This document shows, in pieces, positions 12,020-23,534 of a stretch of 64,000 nucleotides of DNA. A program made the position numbers and the translations under genes. Each line of letters starts with the position of its first letter. Positions within the stretch are counted from its first letter, which is position 1. The notes beneath the pieces are model-generated. The model was not told the origin of the DNA. It saw only the letters and a program-made list of their open reading frames with translations, and did not search any database. The DNA is from Oxytricha trifallax (taxonomy: Eukaryota > Ciliophora > Spirotrichea > Sporadotrichida > Oxytrichidae): NCBI GenBank assembly GCA_000711775.1, contig ARYC01000315.1:120250-184249 (forward strand), read 5' to 3'.

Positions 12020-12705
12020 ATTACATTGCTCTACACTTCCTATGTTTGTTTTAATAAATTTTTTTTTACATATAAAACCTGCTCGTTAGCAAAGAAGTTA
12101 AGGATTAAAAATTAAAAAAAAGAATTTTAATAGAATTAACTAAAACTTAAAATTTCTTTTTTTCACTACTTCACTCTAATAATTCTTTGATATCATGAAT
12201 CACTTACTTAATTTCTATGCATTTCTCCCTAGGGTCTCCATTTGTTACTGACGCTGATAATTTAGTTTTAATTTTTTTGTTGTACCAACACTCTAGTTAC
12301 TTAATCTCATTCTTGCTTTGGCATTTCTTAATGAAACAATTCTTTAACTTAACAGGAAGAAGTGGGCAATTATTATACGACCTTTGATCTAACCAAGTAC
12401 ATCGGTCTCCATAGATTTTAATAGTAACGTTAATTGATTCTGAATTTCAATAACGAAGGATAAAGAACTTTTGTCGGCGTTAGAGTCTTTTTCCATTATT
12501 CTGTTGCACAACTCATCTTTTAACAGCGTTAGGTCTGATTTTGAACAAGTTACTGCTTCCCACATATAGGCCATTTCCATCATTTATCGGTCTTCTTTAG
12601 GGATATCTTCAAGCATTTTCTTTAATTAATTATATGCAGGCATCCGTTATTTTTCTTACAGCTAATTACGATACTACTAAAGCTTAATTTGTTAATTGTA
12701 ACATT
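12020..12705 (-). pseudogene. Companion ORF of Rep-type element 1, C-terminal part (copy B)
   Basis: Open on - from 12705 to the TGA at 12171-12173, about 177 codons. Deleting TBE-2 with one ATT joins ...EKHHFLKLKE (from 16296 upward) to CYNQQIKLQQYRNQ here without changing frame. That is good evidence that this was one gene before insertion. It is predicted to be helical and charged. 12020-12170 is 3' spacer. No family recognised. Confidence 0.65.
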
Positions 12706-12839
12706 CAAAACCCCAAAAACCCTTCAGTTATTTGATTAAGTTTTGGTTGATAAATATAAACAAATATTTCATACTTTAAATATAGTTAGATTTTAAAAAG
12801 GGTATTAGGATATCATTTATTTAATTTTAAATTATATGC

Positions 12840-13780
12840 GTGATTAGGGTTTGTCTATGTTCAGTGATTTTATAGAACTACTATTTAAGTTGCGTTATGG
12901 ATGTGTGAAGAGTATAGTTTAAACCTATAATATTTTTTATTTGTATAGCATGACTACATCTCAAATTCCCTGTTACTGTAAGGTCTCATAGTTTTTACAA
13001 TTTAATTGAAAATATATATTAACTACTTCTAAATTAAAGAGACCTTGAAAATATTAGCAGCATCATATCGATTATATCATTAATGATAAGACTCTTAAAT
13101 ACTGAGCTTGTTGCTCTGCATTAATTTTTATCAGCGATTTTCTGAGCTTCGAATCTCTTCTTAATCCATAGCTAACATATATAAAAGCATGGAATATTTC
13201 ACAAAACAGTCAGATGCATTTAAAAGAGTCATTGATTTCACTGTTCTATTTTATATGAATAATTTAAACTGTATATTGATTAATACAGAGGGCTTAAGAG
13301 AGATAATTAAGTTCTAACATACTGATTAGGCTTGATTTCATTAAATACCTATTCATTTAGGTCTTTGTATATGAGGAACACAAATATAGAATTATTTGAT
13401 TAAAAGTTTAGCATTTAAACTCTTGCTTTCCTTGGTGAAACAGTGAGTTAATTGGATCGTAATTTATGTTATTCTACTTAGCTGTATAAATACTTAGAAA
13501 TACATAAGCTATTTTAGTAACTCATGATAAGTATGCCGAATCAGTAATAATTAAATTTGTAGATAACTCATCAATTGAATAAAATTGAGACTCAAGGAAG
13601 GAATATAAAAATCTAAACATGACGTCTGAATTTAATGTTATTTACTGCACTCACTCAATAAGATTTAGTAATATTTGAAGACATGAAATTACTGCACCTT
13701 CATTTAATTCATGATATAAATATATATAGAGTTTATTTTTTGCAGAGTGCAGCTAATAGAGTCAGCGATAAAAATGCTAA
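12840..13780 (+). pseudogene. TBE 42-kDa transposase, decayed (copy B)
   Basis: Same relic as 3120-4060 with the same losses. No intact catalytic core. Confidence 0.65.
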
Positions 13781-13799
13781 AGTGAGCTAAAATAAATTA

Positions 13800-14470
13800 T
13801 TTTTAAAATTTAAGTTATAAAAGAATTTAACATGTTTTTCTAATTCCATATATTCTTCATGAGCAAATATTTAGTATCATCTTCTGCATCTTAGTTCATC
13901 CTCTCTGGATTTAATAAATCTTGAAAGAGTCTCCTGCTCAGTTCATATTAAAATTAAGACTTTTTTTTGTTTAATTTGCCAAGCTCTTTGATGAATTATA
14001 TAGCAGTGTAAGAGTTTCCATAATTCTAAGATCAGTTGAAATGAAAAGATGCTTTTGCAGTTCCTATAATCAAATATCACTGATTTTAATTCCATTCTGC
14101 TCTTTTTCTTCAGAAAGATGCTCTAGCATTTTTCTTCTCCTCAAATTACTTATATTAAATACCCAAATATCAGAACATGAACTCAAAAGATGAAGCTTTT
14201 CTCTGCCAACTTATTAATGGAGATAAATATTAAAACATCTAGATTGCTCATTGCATCATCATAGAGTTACTGATATTTGAGGGTAGTTAGGTATTCAATT
14301 ATTATTATTCATTCGTTAAAAGACTTTTTCTTTGCTCAGTAAGAATTTAATGTAAGAGATTTTATACCTTATTATCTGAGATTTAATTCTCTCCATTGAA
14401 TCATTAATTGACCCCCTATTGCTTCCTCATTCAAGTAATGCCAATAAAATTTAAAATTATGGATATCCAT
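13800..14470 (-). pseudogene. TBE 22-kDa-type ORF, decayed (copy B)
   Basis: Same relic as 4085-4760. The deletion within the intron-like segment is shared. Confidence 0.6.
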
Positions 14471-14939
14471 TTTTAGTTTATTAAAATCTTACAACTAATT
14501 AGGGAGGACCTAAGGATCTTTATCTAAATCAAAAATAAAGAATAATGCAGAAAATGTATCCAAATTTCGAAGTTTACTTAAATTTTACTCAACTTTCCTT
14601 GATTAGTTTTTCCTAATAATAATTTATTTAAGTAGGTGGAGCCCTTAACTTTTTTAATTCATAATAAGGAGTTAAAATATAGTTAAAAGCCAAATATAAA
14701 TGTACAATAAAATATAATGATATAAAAACTTTCACCTAAATTTACAAAATAAACTTTAGGAACTCAACTTATAATAAATGTTAAGCAATTTTTAATGAAA
14801 TTTACGAAATAGTAATCTTGGAAGATATGACATATATAATAAATTTCTGAAATTCAGTTTAAATTAAATCACATATTTTCGAGTTTACAAGCAGAATTAA
14901 TGCAGCTTGTAAACTTTGAATAGCAATTCAATTGTTAAA

Positions 14940-16130
14940 TAAAAGTGTAAAGCGAAGTAATTTAATGAAAGAACTAATTAAAAATATTGAAGATAAGAAG
15001 AGAAAAAACTAAGAACATTTCTTTTTTTGAGTTCGAGAAGAACTCTCTTTTTAAATCTGCTTTTAAGAGACATCTTAGAGAAATATTCTAACAATCCAAT
15101 GCTCTATCTTAATCATGATAGATAGATGGAAATATTTCTGCACTTGCTATATTAAGCAATAAAACATTCAAGAGATCTAAGACATCTTTTTGAAAAGTTT
15201 CGTAAGAAGTTTCGATGTCATAGATCCTGAGATTGGAGATGTCTCTCTTTGAAAAAGAAAACCAAGAAACCTCTTTATATTAGTTGGTAGAAAGATATAA
15301 ACTTACTAAAGCAGTGAGAAACCTATCTACTTCTGTGATAGTTAAATTACTCTAAAGATACAATCATTAAAGCTTATAATTTTAAATGTAATTGAACTTT
15401 AAGAGTGAAAAGATTTCAATGCACATTTTATGAAAAATTTGAGAAAAAAATTATAACTTATTAGAAGATCGTGACAAGTATCAAATTTAATTAGTCCACA
15501 AGTACCAAGCTCGTACTAAAGCAAAGGATAAACAGTGAATATTTATAAATAAACTCGATGCAATTCTGCATGCTTAAGATAATGTAGCGTATCGACTCCC
15601 TCATTACTGCATATAAGAATTATGGTTTAATAATATCTATCACTTATTGATTTAACTTTTTTCAAAGGCTCAAATAAACTTCATACCTAAGGATTTTTGC
15701 ACAGAGATTTGAGGTCTGAAATATTTTGCTTAATTTTCAACTATAGATTAGTATTAATCGAAATCAATAGATCATAGAGTGTTTAATAGTTTTTGAATTT
15801 GGCAACGTTCTAGTAATTTCTGGATATTTTTCATATTGGGGGTAGAAAAGATAGTAATTTTTAAGTTGTATATTTCAACACTATCAGCAATTATTATTGA
15901 ATTTGATATGCAAATAATGATTATTTCAGCTGTTAAGAGAGAAAGATTCAAAATAAAAAATAAAATTTTATCAAGAGCAGAACAAGACTAGAGTAAAATG
16001 AGAGAGTTGGTAAGAAGTATTACCAAGGCTTAACTAAAAATCACAGTAAATAATTAACCAATGCTTAATTAGATATCACAAATAATTTACAATATAATAA
16101 GTTGGTTCTGGATATATTAAGTTTAAGATA
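14940..16130 (+). pseudogene. TBE 57-kDa-type ORF, decayed (copy B)
   Basis: Counterpart of 5230-6470, with nearly identical sequence from 15530 on. Confidence 0.6.
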
Positions 16131-16295
16131 CTGTTTGAAAAAGTATTTAAAATAAAACTTCTTTTATGCACTCTATTTTGCATTCCATTTAAGCCTTCAT
16201 CCCCTATTAAACCCTTTTTTTAATAAAGTAGAAACTAATAGGGACTTTTATTAATTAATAACACAATCAAATTATTATATAAGTTTTGGGTCTTG

Positions 16296-16788
16296 ATTCT
16301 TTTAGCTTTAGAAAGTGATGCTTCTCAATCTCACTCTATACTTTAGCATGCTTTTTCATAGATTTTGTTTTTCTTGCTTCCTCAGTCATTAAATATTTAA
16401 CAGTCTCAGCATCATATGACCGGCGATGGTCGAACTTTTTGCCAAGGCATTAATCTTCCCTACTTTACCTCTTTTGAGATGATTTAGGCTCATTTGTGGG
16501 ATTACGGAACTGTCGATTGCCTTCTCTTGTTAAATGCTTGCGGTCAGATTTTCATTACATGTGGCGTTTACTTTTGAGAGCTCGTTTCTTGCGCTAATTT
16601 TCAATAAGTTATTCTCCTTCGAAGATTGAATCCCATTTTCTTAAGTATTATTCCAACTTATCCTTTTTTGGGTTGTCCTTCTCTAGTATACTTAAATTAA
16701 TATAGTCGACATTAATAAACCAGTCTTATACAGCTTTACTACCTTATTATTCCACCCTTATCGCTTTTACCTCTGAACTATCCAGAAT
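16296..16788 (-). pseudogene. Companion ORF of Rep-type element 1, middle part (copy B)
   Basis: Counterpart of 6657-7148. Open on - with a single TGA shared by both copies. Differences between copies include conservative changes such as K/R and D/E. It joins in frame to the C-terminal part when TBE-2 is removed, and in frame to the N-terminal part (17967 upward) when TBE-3 is removed. Confidence 0.65.
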
Positions 16789-17966
16789 CAAAACCCCAAA
16801 ACCCCTTATTGAGTTTTGTTTGTGTTTTTATTGATGAAGGTAAAAGATGGGGATTAGGATTTATTTTAATTCAAAAATAATCATATTAACTCTAGCTTAG
16901 CCAACAATCTGACCAAATCTCTTTTCCCTCATCACATTTAAACAGCCAGCTCCTTATGAAAGTATTCATCATTTATTTATTCTATAGTCTATCTAATCCT
17001 TTCACTTGACAGGTATAGATATACTATAGTATAAATAAATAATGTATACTTCCTTAGATCAATCAATGCTAAATTACTGTATTCTGATCTATTTTTGAAA
17101 ATGCGAGTTTATCTTTTATACATCAAGAAAATATCTCTTTATTTCATATTAAAATTTCACATAATTTTAAAAATTAAAATTTTAATATACAATTGTTCAT
17201 TCAAAAGAGTAAGGGAATTTAAGGAAAATAAAAAATATAAATTAAATTAGTAATTAAAGATGTTTGTTAAGTAAATGTAATATTTTTTAAGTTTTTTTGT
17301 TAAGGAATTTTTACAGATAAAGATTAATTTTAACTTAATATATTAAGATTTTAGAGCCTATTAAATTTAGCCAACTTATAGCGGTCAACTTTGTAGAATT
17401 AATATGTGGAGAAAATTTGGACAAAAATCTAATATAATATCAGAAATAAATATTCATTTACTTATTAAATTCATTAAATTAGTACAATTATATTTTTGTT
17501 TAAATAAATACTGTTACTAAATGAGTATTTCTTTAATTAGTAGTAGTATAGCAGTACCAAATTTAAGTTAAAACTATGCTTTAAACTAACAAGCTTTTAA
17601 TGAAAAAGTTCCAAATATTGGTTTAAGATTCAATAAGTAACATGTACAAAATATTAAATACAATATTTTTTTATCTATACCATTACATTTAAAAAATTTA
17701 GCCCTAAAAATTATAAGAAGTTATATTCATAAAATATAATTTTTATGATAAATTAAGTAAAGCAAACAAATAATATTATAATTGAAATTTCAAGTTGAAC
17801 AAATATCTACTCACCTTTAGTTCCTGTAGTTCTGATTAAAATCTCTACCATGTAAAAATAGATTTCAGAAGGAATGAAATAAATAAAAAAATAAAAATAT
17901 CTGATCCCACCATTTACATAACCACTAAAACACATATAAACTCATTAAGGGATTTTAGGGCTTTTA
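16789..17966 (+). mobile_element. TBE-3, internally deleted derivative (copy B)
   Basis: Left end CAAAACCCCAAAACCCC at 16789; right end TTTTAGGGCTTTTA at 17966; AAT on both sides. Only 1.18 kb, AT-rich inside, with no recognisable TBE gene, so it was probably moved in trans. Confidence 0.8.
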
Positions 17967-18562
17967 AATTTACCAATCTTTTTTTGTATTTCACTATTAC
18001 ACCTGCATGTAATTATTGAGTAATTTTGTAGTTTCATTTTCATAATCTGAATATTTCAAACTCATCTAGAAGATGAAGCATGTATATTTTTACTTTTCTA
18101 GAAAACCATATAAGCTACCATTCTTGTTTTCTTTAATAGAGTATAATTTAGTGCCTGAGATTACGCATACCTACAAGGGGCTCAACCAGAAATTTTTATT
18201 AGGATCATAGATTATCTGCTTGATGTTCTTTAAAGAGTAGCCGTTTTTTCCAAAATATTTTCTGATGTTATTTGCTAAGTCTTGTGAAGTCTCGATCTGT
18301 ACAGCCTCTTAAACTTTTAAACATAATCAAATAATGGGCCTCCTACAATCATGTTCAAAGCATGAATCAAGCAAGCGTTAAGAGATTGATCTACACTACC
18401 AAGAAGCCACAATTTGTTTTTGAAAACTTAACTTTTGTCCAGTGGTTTTATTTCAGTAGAATGGAGTTTCGTTTTATTCAATGAATCATTTACTTAGTTA
18501 TATTTGGCTTTTTATGAATCTTCAAAATTCATTTTAATCATTGATAACTCGTTTATATAAGA
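17967..18562 (-). pseudogene. Companion ORF of Rep-type element 1, N-terminal part
   Basis: Begins MIKMNFEDSQKAKYN near 18532. It reads through LLGSVDQSLNACLIHALNM and, after one frameshift near 18330, IRKYFGKNGYSLKNI and FWLSPLQVCVISG, to ...LLNNYMQVQQ then a TGA near the TBE-3 edge. The Q-x-L-N-A-C-L-I-H-A-L-N pattern is reminiscent of papain-like or Josephin-like cysteine peptidases, whose catalytic Cys starts a helix, but I cannot place the His and Asp partners. With the next two parts the product would be ~540 residues. Now broken. Confidence 0.55.
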
Positions 18563-18848
18563 CTACTCTTTGGTAATCAAAACCCAATACCTCTTGGTGA
18601 GGTTCATAAATGCATTAATTTGTTAGCTATATGATGGGGTAATTTGGGGTAATTAGAGAGAACACAGCTTTGGCATGAATTTAATGAGGATGAAACATTG
18701 CAAATGGCCCAGTGACATACAATCAGTATTTCTACAAAATTATTTGTGACACTGATGCTCATGCTTAGATTAGTTAAGATCAGCAAAAGTTAAAAAGCTC
18801 CCAAAAAATTCTGAAGTAGCTTGGAATAGTAACTAAGATTAAAGTTTA

Positions 18849-19576
18849 ATGAGAGAACAGCTCTAGTCATTTGTGCCGAAGAACTAGCCTCTATGTGATG
18901 AATCGCAAAAACTATCAGAAATTATTTTAAGGGATCTTGGCTACCTAGATATTTCTGAAGCATTGTATCAAGTTCTAATAAAAAGAGAAGATAAAAAGAT
19001 CCACTGTGTTTGGTTATATGGAGCGGCTAACACTGGCAAGAGCACAATATTGAGAATGATAGACTCTATATTCATTTGCGATGAATTAATTCCAGGACCA
19101 ACCCGCTTTCACATCGACTCGAGATCGTAAGAGTAAAAGCCCTAGGCAGTTCTAATTGATGAAATGAGTTTAGAAAAGTTCTTCAATAAGTACAACATTC
19201 CTATCATGAAGAAACTTTTAGAGGGCCGAGGATACGCTGTAGATATCAAGTTTGGGGAAACATAATTACTCTATGAAGGCTGCTTTACAATAATCACAAC
19301 CAATAAATTACCTTGGAACCGGATATCAGAGGAAGAACGGGATTGGGATTTGAAAGGAGATGCATTACAGTAAAACCAGGAGTGGAAGGCAAATCAGGAA
19401 AGCTCAAGTTCCCGTTCGATGCAGTACAATTAGCAATATACCTAATGGAGCGCTCAGAAGAAGATAGAGTATGGAGCGAGACGGGAACTTATGATTCAAC
19501 TGATGACGAGAAGGAACATCAACAAAAGAGATTGAGCCAAAGAGACACAGAGGCTATGGAGCCTGGAGCAGAATGA
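18849..19576 (+). pseudogene. Rep-type superfamily 3 helicase, C-terminal domain
   Basis: Reading TAA/TAG as Gln: Walker A YGAANTGKSTI near residue 50 of this piece, Walker B AVLIDEM, a beta-hairpin region (KKLLEGRGYAVDIKFGE), motif C IITTNKLPW, then RISEEERDWD and, after a 1-nt frameshift near 19345, FERRCITVKPG. It ends in an acidic tail at TGA 19574-19576. This is the SF3 pattern of Rep/NS1-type replication initiators of small DNA viruses and Rep transposons. Upstream 18620-18848 is coding-like but frameshifted. The helicase core residues are all present, but the frameshift argues for a dead copy or an assembly error. The piece at 19313-19576 is its open 3' part. Confidence 0.85.
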
Positions 19577-19589
19577 CATCCATATTAAA

Positions 19590-19836
19590 CATTCTAATAA
19601 TATAATATAGTAAATGTGTAGACTATTACCCTATACTTATAAATAAATTTGCACAATCTGCACAATCTACACTTTATTATATATTTTAATTAATCTTTTT
19701 TAATTTGGTCATAATTAAAGTTAAATCTAATTTGTATTAGTAACATTCCTAATTAGAGGCAGTTATAATTAATAAATTTGAAGATTATATTGCATTTATC
19801 TAAAAACTCCATTTCAAATGTATTTTAACAATATTA
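19590..19836 (-). repeat. Right terminal inverted repeat of Rep-type element 1
   Basis: Reverse complement of 8150-8398. The outer edge reads ATTTTAACAATATTAT. Confidence 0.85.
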
Positions 19837-19913
19837 TAAAAATAAATAACTTCTAGAATATATCTGGCCGAAACTGCATTATTTTATTAATTAAATATTT
19901 GTATTATACTTTT

Positions 19914-20335
19914 GGGGGGGGGGAAGTTTCCTGCCCCTAAACAGTTTCCCTCCCCCTTCGGAAGTTTTCTGCCCCCATCAATAAATTTTATATTATTTGA
20001 AAATAAAAATATTAGAAACTTATAAATTTAAATTTTAATTACTATTTACTTGTACTAAACAACTTTTCCTAATACATAATTTCCAAGGTATATAATTATT
20101 CTTTATCAATGTATATATTATAAACAATGCTAAAATAATTATGTTTTATTAATAATTAATATGATTTTCATTTAAAATTTGAATTCAGTATCAAGGTAGA
20201 AATGATATTTGAAGCTAAATTAAAAATAACTATATCATAATTGATGATAAAGATTCTTGAAAATTAAAAAAATTGCATATTTTTATGCATGGGGCAGGAA
20301 AATACCTTTTTTTGGGCAGGAAACTTCCTCCCCCC
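19914..20335. mobile_element. GC-tipped MITE, copy 1
   Basis: Begins G-run GGGGGGAAGTTTCCTGCCC and ends GGGCAGGAAACTTCCTCCCC as an inverted repeat. TACTTTT stands on both sides (19907-19913 and 20336-20342), a 7-bp target duplication. The interior is AT-rich and non-coding. A second, diverged copy lies at 52201-52563 in the opposite orientation. Confidence 0.8.
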
Positions 20336-20342
20336 TACTTTT

Positions 20343-21880
20343 TAAAGGTAGAATCCTCAAAATTCTAATCTTTTTTGTATCTATAACTATTGATAAGATA
20401 AGCTATAATATAAAAAAACGTTTAAAAATTTTTAAAAATTCAATTTATAAGTAAAGTTTGAAATGTAATTATATAAAAATTTAAATAATTTTAATATGTT
20501 TTTTTAATAGTTTTATGGTATAGTAAATTAAATATTAAAATGAATGCAGAAATTATTTATCTAAAATTATATTCTATATAATAGAAATATTAAATTTTTG
20601 TACATTCATATTTATAAAAAATAAATGTAAATTATTAATTTTTTGGGATTTAAATATTTTTAAAAGTGTATTTATTTCAGCATAAAATTAAAGCAGAGTT
20701 ATATGTAATTTTTAAATCTTGATTTACCCACCACATTATAAATTATTATAATTATGATTTTAATAATATTTTTACACATTATATATAAATTACTTGTTAG
20801 TTAGTTTTACTATCTTTTAATAAAATAATTATAAGTAAATTGCAAAGAGATTTACAACTTTTACATGTAAGAAATATGAAAAGAATTTATAAAGAAAAAT
20901 ACAATTATAATTAAATATAATAGAAAAATGCTGTAATTTGTGAATAGATCAATAATTATTGTTATTAATGTATATTTTAAAATTATATTAAAATTATATA
21001 TTAATATTATATTATTATATACTTATAAAATCTTTAATAAAATATTTAATTCTTTTTTTATTTAAAAAAACTCAAATAAACTTCAATTGAATAAATAAAC
21101 AAAATAATATTAATTTTTTAAAGTATTAATTTTTTAGATATTATTTATATATTCTCAGAGTAATTTTATAAATATTGAATTTTAAGTGTATATATTTTAT
21201 TTATTTATCCAATGATTTTGATAATATTTTTTATCTCAAACATAGTCATCAACAGACAGTCTTAAATCTTTTTTTTTCATTCTACTTCTTCCCTTATTTG
21301 GGCAAAATTTTTAAGTTAATATAATTAAAGTAATATTTCAGGAAAAAATAGAAACTTGCTAATTCCAAAATGCTACTAATCCATTATAATTTAAATAACA
21401 TTCCAAAAATTTAGCAGTATAATTATAGTAATTTATTTCGTTAAAACGTGTTTTAATCCTATATTTAATCACCAACCCATAAAATAATAAATCAATTAAA
21501 ATTTAATGTTTTGTTTTAACTTTATTTTTAAAGTTTCCTTTTTTGACTTAAGATTTGATATGACTTTAAAATTAATTTTTTAAGTTCAAAAATAAAAATA
21601 ATATGTACATTTTAGTCAAGTATATTTTGAGAAAAATGAGTCTAATAATTTATATTTACCAAAAATATACTGTGACTTTTATACTCTATGAACCTTTATA
21701 TGATATTTCATAATGAATATTCTATTGCTAGGTAGCCCTAAAAATTATGAATATAATCATGTTTGAGATGTAAGATAGTTTCCTAAGCTCCATAATTAGT
21801 TCATGATTATTATTGTCATTTAGATTTTTTAATTTTCAGGAAAAATAGAAAAGCATTTAACGTAAAATTTCAATAATTTT
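20343..21880. other. AT-rich spacer
   Basis: Mostly A/T with short runs. I find no convincing coding block in the ciliate code and no long inverted repeat. The short + frame at 20257-20454 overlaps the MITE and is not protein-like. Confidence 0.5.
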
Positions 21881-21889
21881 TCTTATATA

Positions 21890-22215
21890 TTCCTCTCCCA
21901 AGTACCAAATAAAATAACTTCTTTATTAATGTTTGTCAAAGAGTTATACCTAGGAAGTAATTTAATTAAACTTTATATTTCATTGCATCCCATATAGATT
22001 TGTGACAGAAATTTCTGGGTAGTTTAGTAACTCGATTTATTTAAACTCATTGTTTGGAAAGATTTCTTCTCATAACAAAGAGTAGTTGTTAAGATTAATA
22101 TAGATTCATTCCATCGTTTGGAATGAATAAAGTAACCTGAGTATTTGTTTATTCATTTGTTAAATGCTTAATATGTTGAGTGAGGTTTCGATAGATTTTC
22201 TCCTGCTCCTCCTAC
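21890..22215 (-). pseudogene. Diverged TBE 22-kDa-type ORF relic
   Basis: On - the sequence reads EEQEKIYRNLTQHIKHL, then LNYPEISVTNLYG, then LNYFLGITL. These align in order with the 22-kDa-type ORF (SKEDLYRYLVQQ, PNYPEIAVTNLYDD, NYFLGRLATI). No TBE ends are nearby, so this is an old, eroded insertion. Confidence 0.6.
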
Positions 22216-22259
22216 TGAAATTTAATAAAATTCTTTAGTTTCAACACTTATCATTGAAG

Positions 22260-23534
22260 ACTTATATATAGGTTATAGATTAATGTCGAAAATTAATTGA
22301 AATATAAATCCACTGTTCCGTTTAAATATAATTATAGTCGTGCTAAATCATTATAGAAAGATTTTTTGAAATCTAGTTATTATAATTTTTATAAAGAATT
22401 AGATACAAATCAATATAAATAATACTTAACTTTAAATATAAAATACAAATATATTCAAAATTAATTGTATACATGCATGTAAAAGACTGTTATTTATATT
22501 TTTGATAAATTTATTATAAAAATAAAATTTGTAATAATTTATTAAGACAAAAGTTCTTCATTTGTTTTTTATTAAACATTAAAAATTGCATGCTAATTTC
22601 CAGGTTAAATATATTAAGGTACATAAAATCTGCAAATTTAGTTGTTATTTTAGTTTATTTAAAGTTATTGATAAAAATATAGAAGTTTTTAAGCAATAAA
22701 ATTATATATTTCAGATAAATCTAAATACATTCTCATGAAGTTATATTTTTTATTATTTATATTCTTAATTTTTAGAATAATTTAGAATTATTTTCAAAAT
22801 ATACTGTCAATTTCCTTACTTCTTTTGAATATTAATTATTTTAAAGTATTCTTGATGAACAAGATATAATACTTTATACAATAATTTATTTAAATAAAAG
22901 ATTTTTATTATTTATAAATTGATTATAATAAAAAATATCATAAGTACTATGTTTAATATACATTAACATTTTTATAATTATTTTTTAAATAGTATTTGTT
23001 ATTCTTTGTAAATAATATATTAGCAATAAATTTTTATGAGTAATAACTTCAATTTATTTAAATAATTTCATAAGAAAATTTATTTTATTTCTTTTGGTTT
23101 ATAAAATAAATTCATAACTTTTTTTATAAATGGGGGAAAAGGAGATATTAGAAAAATACATATTATTTTTATAATTTATGAATTTGTATTTTTTAGTTAA
23201 AATCAAATAAATTATAAAATTAAATTTGAATTTTTAAGTAATTTTAGATACTATTAAATATCACTTTAAAGCATAAATCTTTATATAAAAATATAATTAA
23301 CATAAAAATAATATAAACTTTTAAGAAATAAAATATTATATGAAATTTTGTAATTTTATTATATCTTCAAGATAAAATATTTGAAATTTAAGTAAAATAA
23401 TTATAAATTATATTAAATATTTTAATATAATATAATTAATGCATATTTACATAATTTATAATCTAATATATGCTTTTTAAAAGAAAAATTTTCCAAATAT
23501 TGATCTAAGATAAATAACTTTAAATTAAAATAAA
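22260..23534. other. AT-rich spacer
   Basis: Extremely AT-rich, with no coding block or element recognised. Confidence 0.5.

Larger units (their letters stand above)
12706..16295 (+). mobile_element. TBE-2 transposon, copy B
   Basis: Left end CAAAACCCCAAAAACCC at 12706, right end GGGTCTTG at 16295, ATT on both sides. Relics: transposase + about 12840-13780, 22-kDa-type - about 13800-14470, kinase + about 14940-16130, in the same decayed state as copy A. Confidence 0.9.
8150..19836 (+). mobile_element. Rep-type TIR element 1 (interrupted by TBEs)
   Basis: Inverted repeats of ~250 bp at 8150-8398 and 19590-19836 match closely through their length; both have ATATTGTTAAAATA at the outer edge and GTGTAGATTGTGCA further in. 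Subtracting TBE-1, TBE-2 and TBE-3 copy B leaves about 4.1 kb. Inside are an SF3 helicase gene (+), a companion ORF of ~540 codons (-) and an RNB-like block (-). Pairing of the two ends is inferred from the repeats and from rejoining of the ORF across two TBEs. Confidence 0.75.
9735..20215. repeat. Segmental duplication, copy B (fuller)
   Basis: Same content as 1-7700 but complete through the right end of the Rep-type element and the adjoining GC-tipped MITE. Comparing the two copies separates old damage (shared stops in ORFs) from damage after duplication. Identity is high by eye in both coding-like and spacer DNA, for example 5880-6470 against 15530-16130, which is nearly unchanged. Confidence 0.9.

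Noticed and set aside
18575..18600. AATCAAAACCCAATACC as another TBE left end
   Set aside because: No further match to a TBE terminal repeat and no partner end; ordinary sequence upstream of the companion ORF start.
18604..18786. 60-codon - strand frame
   Set aside because: Overlaps the upstream part of the Rep gene on +; composition not protein-like.
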